From Streptomyces kaniharaensis (lineage in GTDB: Bacteria > Actinomycetota > Actinomycetes > Streptomycetales > Streptomycetaceae): a stretch of 64,000 nt of DNA. A model generated the notes under the pieces. The model was given only the letters and a program-made list of their open reading frames with translations, was not told the origin of the DNA and did no database searches. The stretch is from the NCBI RefSeq assembly GCF_009569385.1, contig NZ_WBOF01000001.1:2986001-3050000 (forward strand), read 5' to 3'. A program made the translations under genes and the position numbers. Position 1 is the stretch's first letter. Every line of letters starts with the position of its first letter. Positions 16,496 through 24,741 of the stretch are shown here, in pieces.

Positions 16496-17323
16496 ATGTT
16501 GACCATCGGAGACTTCGCCAAGCACGGCCGGGTGTCGGTGCGGATGCTGCGCCACTACGACGCGATCGGGCTGCTGCGCCCGGCCCGGGTGGACCCGCTG
16601 AGCGGCTACCGCTTCTACGGGGCGGCCCAACTCGCCCGGCTCAACCGGGTGATCGCGCTGAAGGAGCTGGGCTTCACGCTCCAGCAGGTGCGAGCCGTCC
16701 TGGACGAGGAAGTGGACGCGGCCGAGCTGCGCGGGATGCTGCGACTGCGCCGCGCCGAGCTCGCCGCGGCGATCGCGGCGGACGCCCGGCGGCTGGCCCG
16801 GGTGGAGGCGAGGCTCCGGACGATCGAGAGCGAGGGGACCATGTCCGCACACGATGTCGTGGTGAAGCGGGTGCCGTCCGTCCGGGTGGCCGAACTGACC
16901 GCGGTGGCCGCGAGTTACCAGCCGGAGGACATCGGACCGGTGATCGGCCCGCTGTTCGCCGAGCTGTGCCGCCGGCTGGAGGAGGCCGGGGTGGCGGAGA
17001 CCGGCCCGTCCGTCGCCCGCTACGAGGACGCGCCGGAGGGCGGCGGTGCCGTGCTGATCCGGGTCGGCGTCCCGGTCGGGCCGGGGGTGGCGGCGGGGGC
17101 GTACGACTTCGACGTCGTCGACCTGCCCCCGATCGAGCAGGCGGCGACCGTCGTCCACCGCGGCCCGATGGACGAGGTGATGGGCAGCTCCCAGGAGCTC
17201 GCCCACTTCATCGACGCCAACGGCTACCGCTCCGCCGGCTACGCCCGCGAGCTCTACCTGGAGTGCCCGGACGACCCGGCGCAGTGGGTGACCGAGCTCC
17301 AGGAGCCCGTCGTCCGGCGGTGA
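16496..17323 (+). CDS. MerR-family regulator with GyrI-like ligand domain (BmrR type)
   Basis: The protein has 275 residues, starting at ATG 16496 just after GGGAGC. Residues 1-70 form a MerR DNA-binding domain (MLTIGDFAKHGRVSVRMLRH and LKELGFTLQQVRAVLDE). A coiled-coil linker runs from about 75 to 115, and a GyrI-like effector domain from about 120 to 270 (VKRVPSVRVAELTAVAASYQ; RGPMDEVMGSSQELAHFIDA). Such proteins bind hydrophobic drugs or cations and activate promoters with 19-bp spacers, as here upstream of the gene itself. No exporter is adjacent, and a hairpin follows, so other targets would lie elsewhere. Confidence 0.88.
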   Translation: MLTIGDFAKHGRVSVRMLRHYDAIGLLRPARVDPLSGYRFYGAAQLARLNRVIALKELGFTLQQVRAVLDEEVDAAELRGMLRLRRAELAAAIAADARRLARVEARLRTIESEGTMSAHDVVVKRVPSVRVAELTAVAASYQPEDIGPVIGPLFAELCRRLEEAGVAETGPSVARYEDAPEGGGAVLIRVGVPVGPGVAAGAYDFDVVDLPPIEQAATVVHRGPMDEVMGSSQELAHFIDANGYRSAGYARELYLECPDDPAQWVTELQEPVVRR

Positions 17324-17334
17324 CCGACCGCCTT

Positions 17335-17367
17335 CCTCCTGGGGCCCACTTGCCGGGCCCCAGGAGG
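17335..17367 (+). terminator. Hairpin terminator after merR gene
   Basis: The 13-bp perfect stem CCTCCTGGGGCCC/GGGCCCCAGGAGG has a 7-base loop and starts 11 bp after the stop. Confidence 0.85.
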
Positions 17368-17414
17368 GCGGGCAGAGTGCGGGGGACGGCTGCGGGCGGT
17401 GAGCGGAGGCGGCG

Positions 17415-18779
17415 ATGGGTGATCTGACGGATCGGCTGACGCAGGGGCTCCCGCCAGGGGCGGTCGTCGTCGACGAGGACGTGATGGCCGCCTACCGGCA
17501 CGACATGGCGGGTTTCTGCGCGGCCGGAACGCCCGCCGTGGTGGTCTTCCCGGAGACGGTCGAGCAGGTGCAGCACGTGCTGCGGACGGCCACCGAGCTG
17601 CGCGTCCCGGTGGTGCCGCAGGGGGCGCGGACAGGGCTCTCCGGGGCGGCCAACGCCGTGGACGGGTGCATCGTGCTGTCGCTGGTCAAGCTGAACCGCA
17701 TCCTGGAGCTCGATCCGGTGAACCGGATCGCGGTGGTCGAGCCCGGCGTCGTGAACGCCGAACTCTCGCGCGCCGCAGCCGAGTTGGGCCTGACCTATCC
17801 ACCGGACCCGTCCAGCTGGGAGTCCTGCACCATCGGCGGCAACATCGGCACCGGCGCGGGCGGGCTCTGCTGCGTCAAGTACGGGGTGACCAGCGAGTAC
17901 GTGCTCGGGCTGGACGTGGTGCTGGCGGACGGACGGCTGCTGTCCACCGGGCGCCGGACGGCCAAGGGCGTCGCCGGGTACGACCTGACCCGGCTGCTCG
18001 TCGGCTCGGAGGGCACGCTGGGCGTGGTGGTCCGGGCGGTGCTGGCGCTGCGGCCCGCGCCGCCGCCGCAGCTGGCGCTGGCGGCCGAGTTCCCCAGCGC
18101 GGACGCCGCGGGGACGGCGGTCTGCGAGGTGATGGCGGCCGGCCTGACCCCGTCGCTGATGGAGCTGATGGACGCGGTCAGCGTGCGGGCCGTCAACGCG
18201 ATGGGGCGGATGGGGCTGCCGGAGTCCACCCAGGCGCTGCTGCTGGTGGCCTTCGACGGGCCGGACCGGGCGGCCGAGCTGGCCCGGGTGGCCGAGCTCT
18301 GCCGGGCGGCGGGCGCGACCGAGGTGGTGCCGGCCGACGACGAGACCGAGTCCGAGCTACTGCTGGCGGCCCGGCGGCTGGCGCTGCCCGCGCTGGACAG
18401 GCTCGGGACCACGATGATCGACGACGTGGCGGTGCCCCGCTCGCGGCTGGCCGAGATGCTCGACGGCGTCGCGGCGATCGCCGAGCGGCACGCGCTGACC
18501 ATCGGAGTCGTCAGCCACGCCGGGGACGGCAACACCCACCCGATCGTCATCTTCGACGCCTCGGACGAGGAGCAGACGGCGCGGGCGCAGCGGTCCTTCG
18601 ACGAGATCATGGCGCTGGGGCTGGAGCTGGGCGGCACGATCACCGGCGAGCACGGGGTGGGACTGCTCAAGCGGGACTGGCTGGCGCGGGAGCTGGGGCC
18701 GGTGGCGCTGGATCTCCAGCGGCAGCTGAAGGCGGTCTTCGATCCGCTGGGGATCCTCAATCCGGGCAAGATGGTCTGA
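17415..18779 (+). CDS. FAD-linked oxidase, GlcD/D-lactate dehydrogenase type
   Basis: The protein has 454 residues. ATG 17415 lies six bases after GGAGG. Residues about 40-215 form the FAD-binding (PCMH) domain: PVVPQGARTGLSGAANAVDG, then PDPSSWESCTIGGNIGTGAG and TAKGVAGYDLTRLLVGSEGT. The C-terminal oxidase domain has VVSHAGDGNTHPIVIFDAS and TGEHGVGLLKRDWLARELG, which carry the conserved substrate/metal residues, and ends with FDPLGILNPGKM. The family oxidises 2-hydroxy acids such as glycolate and D-lactate. No GlcE/GlcF genes are adjacent, so it may be a stand-alone D-lactate or D-2-hydroxyacid dehydrogenase; the substrate cannot be fixed from sequence. Confidence 0.92.
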   Translation: MGDLTDRLTQGLPPGAVVVDEDVMAAYRHDMAGFCAAGTPAVVVFPETVEQVQHVLRTATELRVPVVPQGARTGLSGAANAVDGCIVLSLVKLNRILELDPVNRIAVVEPGVVNAELSRAAAELGLTYPPDPSSWESCTIGGNIGTGAGGLCCVKYGVTSEYVLGLDVVLADGRLLSTGRRTAKGVAGYDLTRLLVGSEGTLGVVVRAVLALRPAPPPQLALAAEFPSADAAGTAVCEVMAAGLTPSLMELMDAVSVRAVNAMGRMGLPESTQALLLVAFDGPDRAAELARVAELCRAAGATEVVPADDETESELLLAARRLALPALDRLGTTMIDDVAVPRSRLAEMLDGVAAIAERHALTIGVVSHAGDGNTHPIVIFDASDEEQTARAQRSFDEIMALGLELGGTITGEHGVGLLKRDWLARELGPVALDLQRQLKAVFDPLGILNPGKMV

Positions 18780-18782
18780 CGC

Positions 18783-18833
18783 TTCCGATACTTCTGATAC
18801 TTCGACAGGTCCGACAGGTCTGACAGGTCCGAC
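18783..18833 (+). repeat. 9-bp tandem repeat array (about 5.7 copies)
   Basis: Successive units read TTCCGATAC, TTCTGATAC, TTCGACAGG, TCCGACAGG, TCTGACAGG, TCCGAC. The array begins four bases after the stop of the GlcD-like gene. Confidence 0.85.
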
Positions 18834-18855
18834 GGTATTCCGAATTCCGGGACGT

Positions 18856-18870
18856 TGTCGAATATCGACA
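18856..18870. promoter_or_regulatory. 15-bp dyad TGTCGA-ATA-TCGACA
   Basis: This is a perfect inverted repeat with a three-base AT centre in an otherwise GC-rich region. It is the size of a typical dimer operator. The regulator is unknown; no gene start is within 300 bp on the plus strand. Confidence 0.4.
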
Positions 18871-19198
18871 TTGGCGGGTGATCGAACCTTTTGGGGCGCG
18901 TTTTCGGTGCCCTCGCGCCGGGGGTGGTGAACTGGTTCTTTCGTGCTCGGCGAGGTGTCACGAGCGGCACATGTTTCGGAGAAATGCCAGCTCAGAGGTG
19001 ATGGGTGGGCAGGCTGACCGTCGGCCCGGCCGTTATGCGCGGCCCTGTCGGACATCACGCTATCGGGCGAAAAGTGCCACGTGGGGTGGCGCTTTGTCGA
19101 TTTGTTGCGGAAGTCTGTCCCTCGGCGTCGCAGCCCCAGGTGTTCTGGCCGGCGGACTCCGCACACATTGCGCGATTTACAGCTTTCCGGAGGATCTC

Positions 19199-19309
19199 AT
19201 GGCTCGCATCCACCCCCGCCGGGTGGCCGGCTTACGGCTCGCCGGCCCGCTCGCAGCCGGCCGGTCCGACAACAACACCGACGTCGACGCCGCACCGGTC
19301 CTCCACTGA
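19199..19309 (+). CDS. Small TTA-containing ORF, 36 residues
   Basis: ATG 19199 is preceded by CCGGAGGATCTC, a strong ribosome-binding site with five-base spacing, and the frame runs to TGA 19309. The peptide starts MARIHPRRVAGLRLAGPLAA and ends DAAPVLH. Codon 12 is TTA, the rarest Streptomyces codon, whose translation needs the bldA tRNA. A 9-bp hairpin (19354-19378) follows. I do not recognise the peptide. It could be a regulatory leader or a small developmental peptide; a chance ORF is still possible, though the ribosome-binding site argues against it. Confidence 0.5.
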   Translation: MARIHPRRVAGLRLAGPLAAGRSDNNTDVDAAPVLH

Positions 19310-19353
19310 TCCGAGCGGACACCACTGCCGGCGGGGGCGCCGGAGGTGAGTGG

Positions 19354-19378
19354 CCGCGGGTGAGCTGAGCACCCGCGG
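19354..19378 (+). terminator. Hairpin after the small ORF
   Basis: The 9-bp perfect stem CCGCGGGTG/CACCCGCGG has a 7-base loop and lies 45 bp after the small ORF. There is no T-run. It could be a terminator or attenuator. Confidence 0.5.
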
Positions 19379-19519
19379 TGGGGCTCGAACCAGGCTCCGG
19401 GCGGTACCGCCCGGGTGGACATCGATGCGCATGACCGGCCAGCGGAAAGGGTCGCCGCGAAACCGGCCTCGTGGGCGGTGCCGTCGAAACCGGCACCGCC
19501 CACGGGTGTGTCCGAGCCC

Positions 19520-19585
19520 GGTACGAACTGTCCGTCAGGCCCTGGTGCGAACCGTCCGTCCGGACCTGGCACGAACCGTCCCGAG
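19520..19585 (+). repeat. Three imperfect 24-nt direct repeats
   Basis: Units begin at 19520, 19544 and 19568, with a core of the form GGTRCGAACYGTCCGTC. They lie upstream of pdxH and are not in a supported gene. Confidence 0.7.
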
Positions 19586-19741
19586 AGAGCCGCGCCCGGC
19601 CGGACCCGCCCAGCGAGGGCCCGCGCCCGGAGCCGTCGGTCCGCGGCGGTACATTGCGCTCCGACAGCGCACCGCGCGCCCGGGCCCCGGACGGCCCGGC
19701 CGGCCGGGGCGGCAACCGCGGCAACCGGAAGGAAGGGCGCG

Positions 19742-20524
19742 ATGGCAGCGGAGGAGGAGGGCCTGACCGGCCCGGGCGGGGCCAGGCCTGCGCCGGGATC
19801 GGACTCGCGGCCCGAGTCGCGGCCCGAACCGAGGGACGAGCACCGGCCCGAGCCCAGGTCCGTGCCGGAGCTGCTGCTCGGCCGCCCGCCGATGGCCCGG
19901 CCGCTGCCGACCTTCGACGCCGAGGCCGCCCCCGCCGAACCCGGCCCGCTGTTCGTCGACTGGCTCGCCACCGCGCTCGCCGCCGGCGTGCCGGACCCGC
20001 AGGTGGTCACCCTCTCCACGGTCGACGCGGACGGCATGCCGGACGCCCGGGTGCTGGTGCTGCGGGACGTCGACGCGGCCGGCACCGGCTGGGTCTTCTC
20101 GGCCGCCGCCGACAGCCCGAAGGGCCGTCAGCTCGCCGTCCACCCGGCCGCCGCGCTCACCGTCTACTGGCCGCAGCTGGGCCGCCAGGTGCGGGTCCGC
20201 GGCACCGTCGAGCGGGCCGCCGACCTGGTCGCCGCCGCCGAGTTCGCCACCCGCTCCCCGGCCGCCCGGGTGGGCGCGCTGGTCGGGCGCCAGAGCGAGC
20301 CGCTGGCCTCGCTCGACGAGTACGACGAGGCCGTCGCGGTCGCCCGCCGCCGGCTGGAGGCCACCCCGGACGCCGTCGCGGCCGGGCACGCCGTCTACAC
20401 GCTCTGGGCGCACGAGGTCGAGTTCTGGCAGGGCGACGCCGAGCGCCGCCACATCCGGCTGCGCTACACCCGCACCGGCCCGGTCCGCACCCCGGAGTGG
20501 TCGCGCACCCTCCTCTGGCCGTAA
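19742..20524 (+). CDS. pdxH: Pyridoxamine/pyridoxine 5'-phosphate oxidase
   Basis: The protein has 260 residues. ATG 19742 follows GGAAGGAAGGGCGC. A variable Pro/Glu-rich leader of about 55 residues precedes the split-barrel flavoenzyme domain. Recognisable parts are ADGMPDARVLVLRDVDAAGT (FMN phosphate contact), DSPKGRQLAVHPAAALTVYW, the segment SRSPAARVGALVGRQSEPL-like at about 175-195, and the C-terminal VEFWQGDAERRHIRLRYTRT, which carries the conserved substrate-binding residues. It oxidises PNP or PMP to pyridoxal phosphate in the cytoplasm. The gene is convergent with the exporter at 20539 (14 bp apart). The leader is longer than in typical PdxH. Confidence 0.9.
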   Translation: MAAEEEGLTGPGGARPAPGSDSRPESRPEPRDEHRPEPRSVPELLLGRPPMARPLPTFDAEAAPAEPGPLFVDWLATALAAGVPDPQVVTLSTVDADGMPDARVLVLRDVDAAGTGWVFSAAADSPKGRQLAVHPAAALTVYWPQLGRQVRVRGTVERAADLVAAAEFATRSPAARVGALVGRQSEPLASLDEYDEAVAVARRRLEATPDAVAAGHAVYTLWAHEVEFWQGDAERRHIRLRYTRTGPVRTPEWSRTLLWP

Positions 20525-20538
20525 GGCGCCGGCGGCCG

Positions 20539-21624
20539 CTACCGCCGCCCGGTCAGCGTCGCGCCGACGCTGGCCGCGACCACGCAGCCGATCCCGGCCA
20601 GCTGCACCGCGTTCAGCAGCTGGCCCAGCACCACCAGGCCGACCAGGGCGCTGACCGCCGGCTCCAGGCTGACCAGCACGCTGAACACGCGCTGCGGCAT
20701 CCGCCGCAGCGCGGTCATCTCCAGCGCGTACGGGATCACCGGCACCAGCAGCGACACCCCGGCCACCGAGGCCAGCAGCACCACCGGCGAGGCGCCCGGG
20801 GCGGTCAGCCCGTCCCAGGCCTGGCCGAGCCCGAACGGCGCCAGGCTCAGCGCCCCCACCGTCATCGACACCGCGAGGCCCTGGAAGCCCTGGAACACGG
20901 CGCCGACCCGGTCCGTGAACAGGATGTACGCGGCGTAGCAGGCGGCGGCCCCGAAGGCGTACAGCAGGCCGACCGGGTCCAGCCCGTTCCCGCCTGCGCC
21001 GCCGCCCTCGCCGAGCAGGGTCAGCAGCGCCACCCCGCCCGCCGCGAGCAGTGCCCAGAGCAGATGGCCGGCCCGCCGGGCGAAGACCAGGGCGACCGCG
21101 AGCGGGCCGAGGAACTCGATGGTCGCGGCGGTGCCCATCGGCAGCCGGTCGATCGCCCCGGCGAACAGGAAGGTCATCCCGGCCGAGGCCATCCCGAGCA
21201 GCGCCGCCGCGGCGAGGTCGCGCGGGCGCAGGCCCCGCAGCCGCGGCCGGGTGACGGCGAGCAGGACGACCGCCGCGAAGCCCAGCCGCAGGAAGGTCGT
21301 GCCGCTGACCCCGAGCGGGCCGAAGAGCGGCTTGGAGAGGGCGATCCCGGTCTGCACCAGGACCATCGCGGCCAGACAGAACAGCGGCGCCGGGATCTGC
21401 CCCCGGCGCCGCAGGACCTTCGCCAATCGGCCGGTGGGCCGGTCGAACCGAACGCCGGGGGGTGCCGCGGGGCCGGGCGCCTCGCCTCGTCGCCAGCCGC
21501 CGCGCTCGCCGGCGGGCTCGCCCTTGGGGGCGGGCGGCATGGCAAGGGCCCCTGTGCCGGCTGGGGCCGGCGCCGCGGTGGCCGGCGTCGGGGTGACGGT
21601 TTCGCTGGGGGTGGGCGTGGGCAT
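20539..21624 (-). CDS. EamA-family drug/metabolite exporter (RhtA-like)
   Basis: The protein has 361 residues. ATG 21624 opens a 75-residue Pro/Ala-rich cytoplasmic leader, then ten transmembrane helices in two EamA repeats (about 80-210 and 225-355). Typical parts are FLRLGFAAVVLLAVTRPRLR, AGAIDRLPMGTAATIEFLGP and LVPVIPYALEMTALRRMPQR, followed by VFSVLVSLEPAVSALVGLVV. The second repeat matches the RhtA threonine/homoserine exporter subgroup. It probably exports an amino acid or small metabolite. The leader may be shorter in reality, since internal ATGs exist, for example at the MPPAPKGEP segment. Confidence 0.88.
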   Translation of the reverse strand: MPTPTPSETVTPTPATAAPAPAGTGALAMPPAPKGEPAGERGGWRRGEAPGPAAPPGVRFDRPTGRLAKVLRRRGQIPAPLFCLAAMVLVQTGIALSKPLFGPLGVSGTTFLRLGFAAVVLLAVTRPRLRGLRPRDLAAAALLGMASAGMTFLFAGAIDRLPMGTAATIEFLGPLAVALVFARRAGHLLWALLAAGGVALLTLLGEGGGAGGNGLDPVGLLYAFGAAACYAAYILFTDRVGAVFQGFQGLAVSMTVGALSLAPFGLGQAWDGLTAPGASPVVLLASVAGVSLLVPVIPYALEMTALRRMPQRVFSVLVSLEPAVSALVGLVVLGQLLNAVQLAGIGCVVAASVGATLTGRR

Positions 21625-21776
21625 GCTGGCGAGTTTGCCGTAAGGAGTGCTGAACGGGCAAGCTCGTTACAAATATCGGGACGGATGCGGACGGGTGCGG
21701 CCGAAAGGATGGGCTCGCCCGGCGCACGCGGCGTGGTTGCCGCCGTCATCCGACGGCCCGTCAGTATCAAGGCCGG

Positions 21777-22649
21777 GTGCGCTATCTCCGCCCCGCGGCC
21801 CTCGTCGCCGCCTCCCTCGTGCTCCTGCTGGCCACCGACGGGTCGGGCGTGAGCGCCGAGGCCACCGCCCCGGCCGCCGTCGCCATCCCCCGCATCCGGG
21901 CCGTCACGCTGCCCGACCACGCGGGCCCGCCCAAGGTCCGGGACGGCTACGCCGGCCCCGCCTTCGACGCCTGCACCGCGCCGCCGATCGACACCCTGCG
22001 GGCCTGGCGCGGCGCCTCCCCGTACGGCGCGCTCGGCATCTACACCAGCGGCTCCCAGCGCGGCTGCAGCCAGCCCCGGCTGACCGCCGAGTGGGTCCGC
22101 CAGGCGCGGGCGATGGGCTGGCGGTTCCTGCCGGTGCACGTCGGGCTCCAGGCGCCGTGCAGCGAGCTGACGCGCAAGCCCAGGCGGATCGACCCGGCCC
22201 GCGCGGCCGAGCAGGGCCGGAGCGAGGCCGCCGAGGCGGTCCGCGGGCTGCGGGTGCTCGGGCTCGGCAAGGGCAGCCCGGTCTACCTGGACATCGAGGC
22301 CTACCCCATGCGGGACCCCGCCTGCGGCCAGGCCGTGGTCGACTTCACCCTCGGCTGGACCCAGGAACTGCACGCGCGCGGCTACCGCTCCGGCTTCTAC
22401 TCCAGCCTCGACTCCGGCGTCGCCGACATGGCCGCCGCCGCCCGGGCCGGCAGCTCCCCCATGCCCGACGGGCTCTGGTACGCCCGCTGGGACGACCGGG
22501 CCGACACCGCCGGCTCCGGCGCGCTCGCCCCCGACCTGTGGGTCTACCACCAGCGCGTCCACCAGTACCACGGCAACGTCGAGGAGACCTACGGCGGCGC
22601 CACCCTCACCATCGACCGCGACCACGTCGACGGCCCCACGGCCGACTGA
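21777..22649 (+). CDS. Secreted DUF1906 (Rv2525c-like glycoside-hydrolase-like) protein
   Basis: The protein has 290 residues. GTG 21777 opens a signal peptide (MRYLRPAALVAASLVLLLAT, with cleavage likely after SAEA). The mature part is a TIM-barrel-like DUF1906 domain: GYAGPAFDACTAPPIDTLRA, YGALGIYTSGSQRGCSQPRL, PVYLDIEAYPM with the conserved acidic residues, and WYARWDDRADT. Relatives include Rv2525c of Mycobacterium, a Tat-exported protein linked to wall homeostasis. Hydrolase activity has not been shown for the family. Four cysteines in the mature part could form disulfides. It is divergent from the exporter gene and convergent with the small CxxC protein. Confidence 0.85.
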   Translation: MRYLRPAALVAASLVLLLATDGSGVSAEATAPAAVAIPRIRAVTLPDHAGPPKVRDGYAGPAFDACTAPPIDTLRAWRGASPYGALGIYTSGSQRGCSQPRLTAEWVRQARAMGWRFLPVHVGLQAPCSELTRKPRRIDPARAAEQGRSEAAEAVRGLRVLGLGKGSPVYLDIEAYPMRDPACGQAVVDFTLGWTQELHARGYRSGFYSSLDSGVADMAAAARAGSSPMPDGLWYARWDDRADTAGSGALAPDLWVYHQRVHQYHGNVEETYGGATLTIDRDHVDGPTAD

Positions 22650-22656
22650 CGACTCC

Positions 22657-22839
22657 TCAGCGGCCGAACGGCAGCCAGCCCCGGCCGAAGCAGTCCGGGC
22701 ACGCCTCCGGGATGTGCCCGGTCCCGGTCCGGTCGCCGCGGACGCCCAGCCGGGCCCGCGTCCGCACCCCGCCCGAGCAGTTCGGGCAGGGCACCCGGAA
22801 CCGCACCGGTTCCCGCCGCCCGTCCTGGCTGTCGTCCAT
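22657..22839 (-). CDS. Small two-CxxC zinc-ribbon-like protein
   Basis: The protein has 60 residues, starting at ATG 22839. It has two cysteine pairs, VPCPNCSGG and ACPDCFGRGW, 30 residues apart. This resembles the paired CxxCxGxG repeats of DnaJ-type zinc-binding modules, and single-module actinobacterial proteins of this kind are common. Zinc binding is likely; the function is unknown. Longer starts upstream lack a ribosome-binding site. The gene ends eight bases from the convergent DUF1906 gene. Confidence 0.7.
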   Translation of the reverse strand: MDDSQDGRREPVRFRVPCPNCSGGVRTRARLGVRGDRTGTGHIPEACPDCFGRGWLPFGR

Positions 22840-23009
22840 GCCGCCCAGTATCCCCCGGGCCCCTCTTCGGCCTTTCCGTGATCCGTGCAACGGGGGCGGG
22901 ATGCTGACAGGGGGCGGACGGGGGAGGCAAAATCGGGCACGTCGGCGTGCATTACCGCCCGGTAGGTGCCGCAGGCGCGAGGCCAGTGCCGCCAGGTCAA
23001 GGAGGACCC

Positions 23010-24671
23010 GTGTTCAGCACGATGCAGGACGTACCGCTCACCGTCGCCAGGATCCTCGAGCACGGGTCCACGATCCACGGCCGGTCCACCGTCACCACCT
23101 GGGACGGCAGCGGGCCGGTCGTGCGGACGTACGCCGAGGTGGGGGCGCGGGCCGCCCAGCTCGCGTGCGCGCTGCGCGACGAGCTCGGGGTCAGCGGCGA
23201 CGACCGCGTGGCCACGCTGATGTGGAACAACGCCGAGCACCTGGAGGCCTACCTCGCCGTCCCCGCCATGGGGGCCGTGCTGCACACGCTGAACCTGCGG
23301 CTGCCCGCCCAGCAGCTGTCGTTCATCGTCAACCACGCCGCCGACCGCGTGATCATCGTCAACGGCACCGTCCTCCCGCTGCTCGCCGCCGTCCTCCCGG
23401 ACCTCAACCCCACGCTCCGGCACATCGTGGTGAGCGGCCCCGGCGACCGCTCGCTGCTGGCCGGCTTCGCGGGCACCGTGCACGAGTACGAGGACCTGAT
23501 CGCCGACCGGCCCACCGCCTACCCGTGGTGCAGCGACATCGACGAGCGGCAGGCCGCGGTGCTCTGCTACACCTCCGGCACCACCGGGGACCCGAAGGGC
23601 GTGCTCTACAGCCACCGCTCGGTCTACCTGCACTGCCTCCAGGTCAACACCGGCGACAACTTCGCCTTCACCCCGCGCGACACCGCGCTGCCGGTGGTGC
23701 CCATGTTCCACGTGAACGCCTGGGGCATACCCCACGCCGCCTTCATGTCCGGCGCCAACCTGCTGATGCCGGACCGCTTCCTCCAGCCGAAGCCGATGGC
23801 CGAGATGATCGCCGCCGTCCGACCCACCGTCAGCGCGGCCGTCCCCACCATCTGGAGCGGCCTGCTGGACGAGCTCGACGCCGGCGACTACGACACCTCC
23901 AGCCTGCGCATGGTGGTCATCGGCGGCAGCGCCTGTCCGCCGTCCCTGATGAAGGGCTTCGAGGAGCGTCACGGCATCCGCGTCATCCACGCCTGGGGCA
24001 TGACCGAGACCTCGCCGCTCGGCTGCTTCGCCCAGCCGCCCGGCGGCCTCACCCCCGAGGAGGAGTGGCCCTACCGGATCACCCAGGGCATCTTCCCGGC
24101 CTCCGTCGAGGCCCGGCTGATCGGCCCCGGCGGCGAGCGGATGCCGCACGACGGCGTCGCGGCGGGCGAGTTGGAGGTGCGCGGCCCGTGGATCGCCGGG
24201 GCTTACTACGGTGGCGCCGGCCAGGACCCGGTCCGCCCGGACGACAAGTTCTCCGAGGACGGCTGGCTGCGCACCGGGGACGTCGGCACCATCACCGCGG
24301 ACGGCTACCTGACCCTCACCGACCGGGCCAAGGACGTGATCAAGTCCGGCGGCGAGTGGATCTCCTCGGTCGAGCTGGAGAACCAGCTGATGGCCCACCC
24401 CGAGGTGGCCGAGGCCGCCGTGGTCGCCGTCCCGGACGAGAAGTGGGGCGAGCGCCCGCTGGCCACCGTCGTGCTGCGGCCGGGTGCCACGGTCGGGCTC
24501 AGCGAGCTGCGGGCCTTCCTCGCCGAGCGGGTCGCCTCCTGGCAGCTGCCGGAGCGCTGGTCGATCGTCGAGTCGGTGCCGAAGACCTCGGTCGGCAAGT
24601 TCGACAAGAAGGTGATCCGGGCCAGCTACGCGGCGGGCGAGCTGGACGTCACGGTGCTCGGCAAGGAGTAG
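23010..24671 (+). CDS. Long-chain acyl-CoA synthetase (AMP-forming)
   Basis: The protein has 553 residues. GTG 23010 follows a perfect AAGGAGG by four bases, giving MFSTMQDVPLTV, the usual start of this Streptomyces family. The ANL fold motifs are complete: A3 AVLCYTSGTTGDPKGVLYSH, A5 HAWGMTETSPLG, A8 GWLRTGDVGTITADGYLTLT, and A10 with the catalytic lysine, VPKTSVGKFDKK. The linker DRAKDVIKSGGEWISSVELE is typical of medium- and long-chain fatty-acid CoA ligases (FadD/AlkK type). It activates fatty acids to acyl-CoA for degradation or lipid synthesis. The last codons are followed by a direct repeat of GGCAAGGAGTA, so the stop region looks duplicated. Confidence 0.93.
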   Translation: MFSTMQDVPLTVARILEHGSTIHGRSTVTTWDGSGPVVRTYAEVGARAAQLACALRDELGVSGDDRVATLMWNNAEHLEAYLAVPAMGAVLHTLNLRLPAQQLSFIVNHAADRVIIVNGTVLPLLAAVLPDLNPTLRHIVVSGPGDRSLLAGFAGTVHEYEDLIADRPTAYPWCSDIDERQAAVLCYTSGTTGDPKGVLYSHRSVYLHCLQVNTGDNFAFTPRDTALPVVPMFHVNAWGIPHAAFMSGANLLMPDRFLQPKPMAEMIAAVRPTVSAAVPTIWSGLLDELDAGDYDTSSLRMVVIGGSACPPSLMKGFEERHGIRVIHAWGMTETSPLGCFAQPPGGLTPEEEWPYRITQGIFPASVEARLIGPGGERMPHDGVAAGELEVRGPWIAGAYYGGAGQDPVRPDDKFSEDGWLRTGDVGTITADGYLTLTDRAKDVIKSGGEWISSVELENQLMAHPEVAEAAVVAVPDEKWGERPLATVVLRPGATVGLSELRAFLAERVASWQLPERWSIVESVPKTSVGKFDKKVIRASYAAGELDVTVLGKE

Positions 24672-24694
24672 GCAAGGAGTAACGGCCGTACGAC

Positions 24695-24733
24695 GAGGGC
24701 CGGTCACCCCTGTGGAAGGGGTGACCGGCCCTC
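24695..24733. terminator. Bidirectional hairpin terminator
   Basis: The 16-bp perfect stem GAGGGCCGGTCACCCC/GGGGTGACCGGCCCTC has a 7-base loop and lies between convergent genes ending at 24671 and 24742. Confidence 0.9.
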
Positions 24734-24741
24734 TCGCGTGT

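Larger units (their letters stand above)
18780..19741. other. Long intergenic region with repeats and one small ORF
   Basis: About 960 bp separate the GlcD-like gene from pdxH. Longer open frames cross it but look non-coding. It holds a 9-bp tandem array (18783-18833), a 15-bp dyad (18856-18870), a small ORF with a good ribosome-binding site (19199-19309) and a hairpin (19354-19378). It also holds an 18-bp palindrome CCGGGCGGTACCGCCCGG (19397-19414) and three 24-nt imperfect repeats (19520-19585). Local GC is lower around 19080-19200, as in promoters. Confidence 0.6.

Noticed and set aside
21174-24707. Very long minus-strand open frame over the exporter, DUF1906 and acyl-CoA synthetase genes
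   Set aside because: High GC removes stops. The translated sequence has no domain and runs antisense to well-supported genes.
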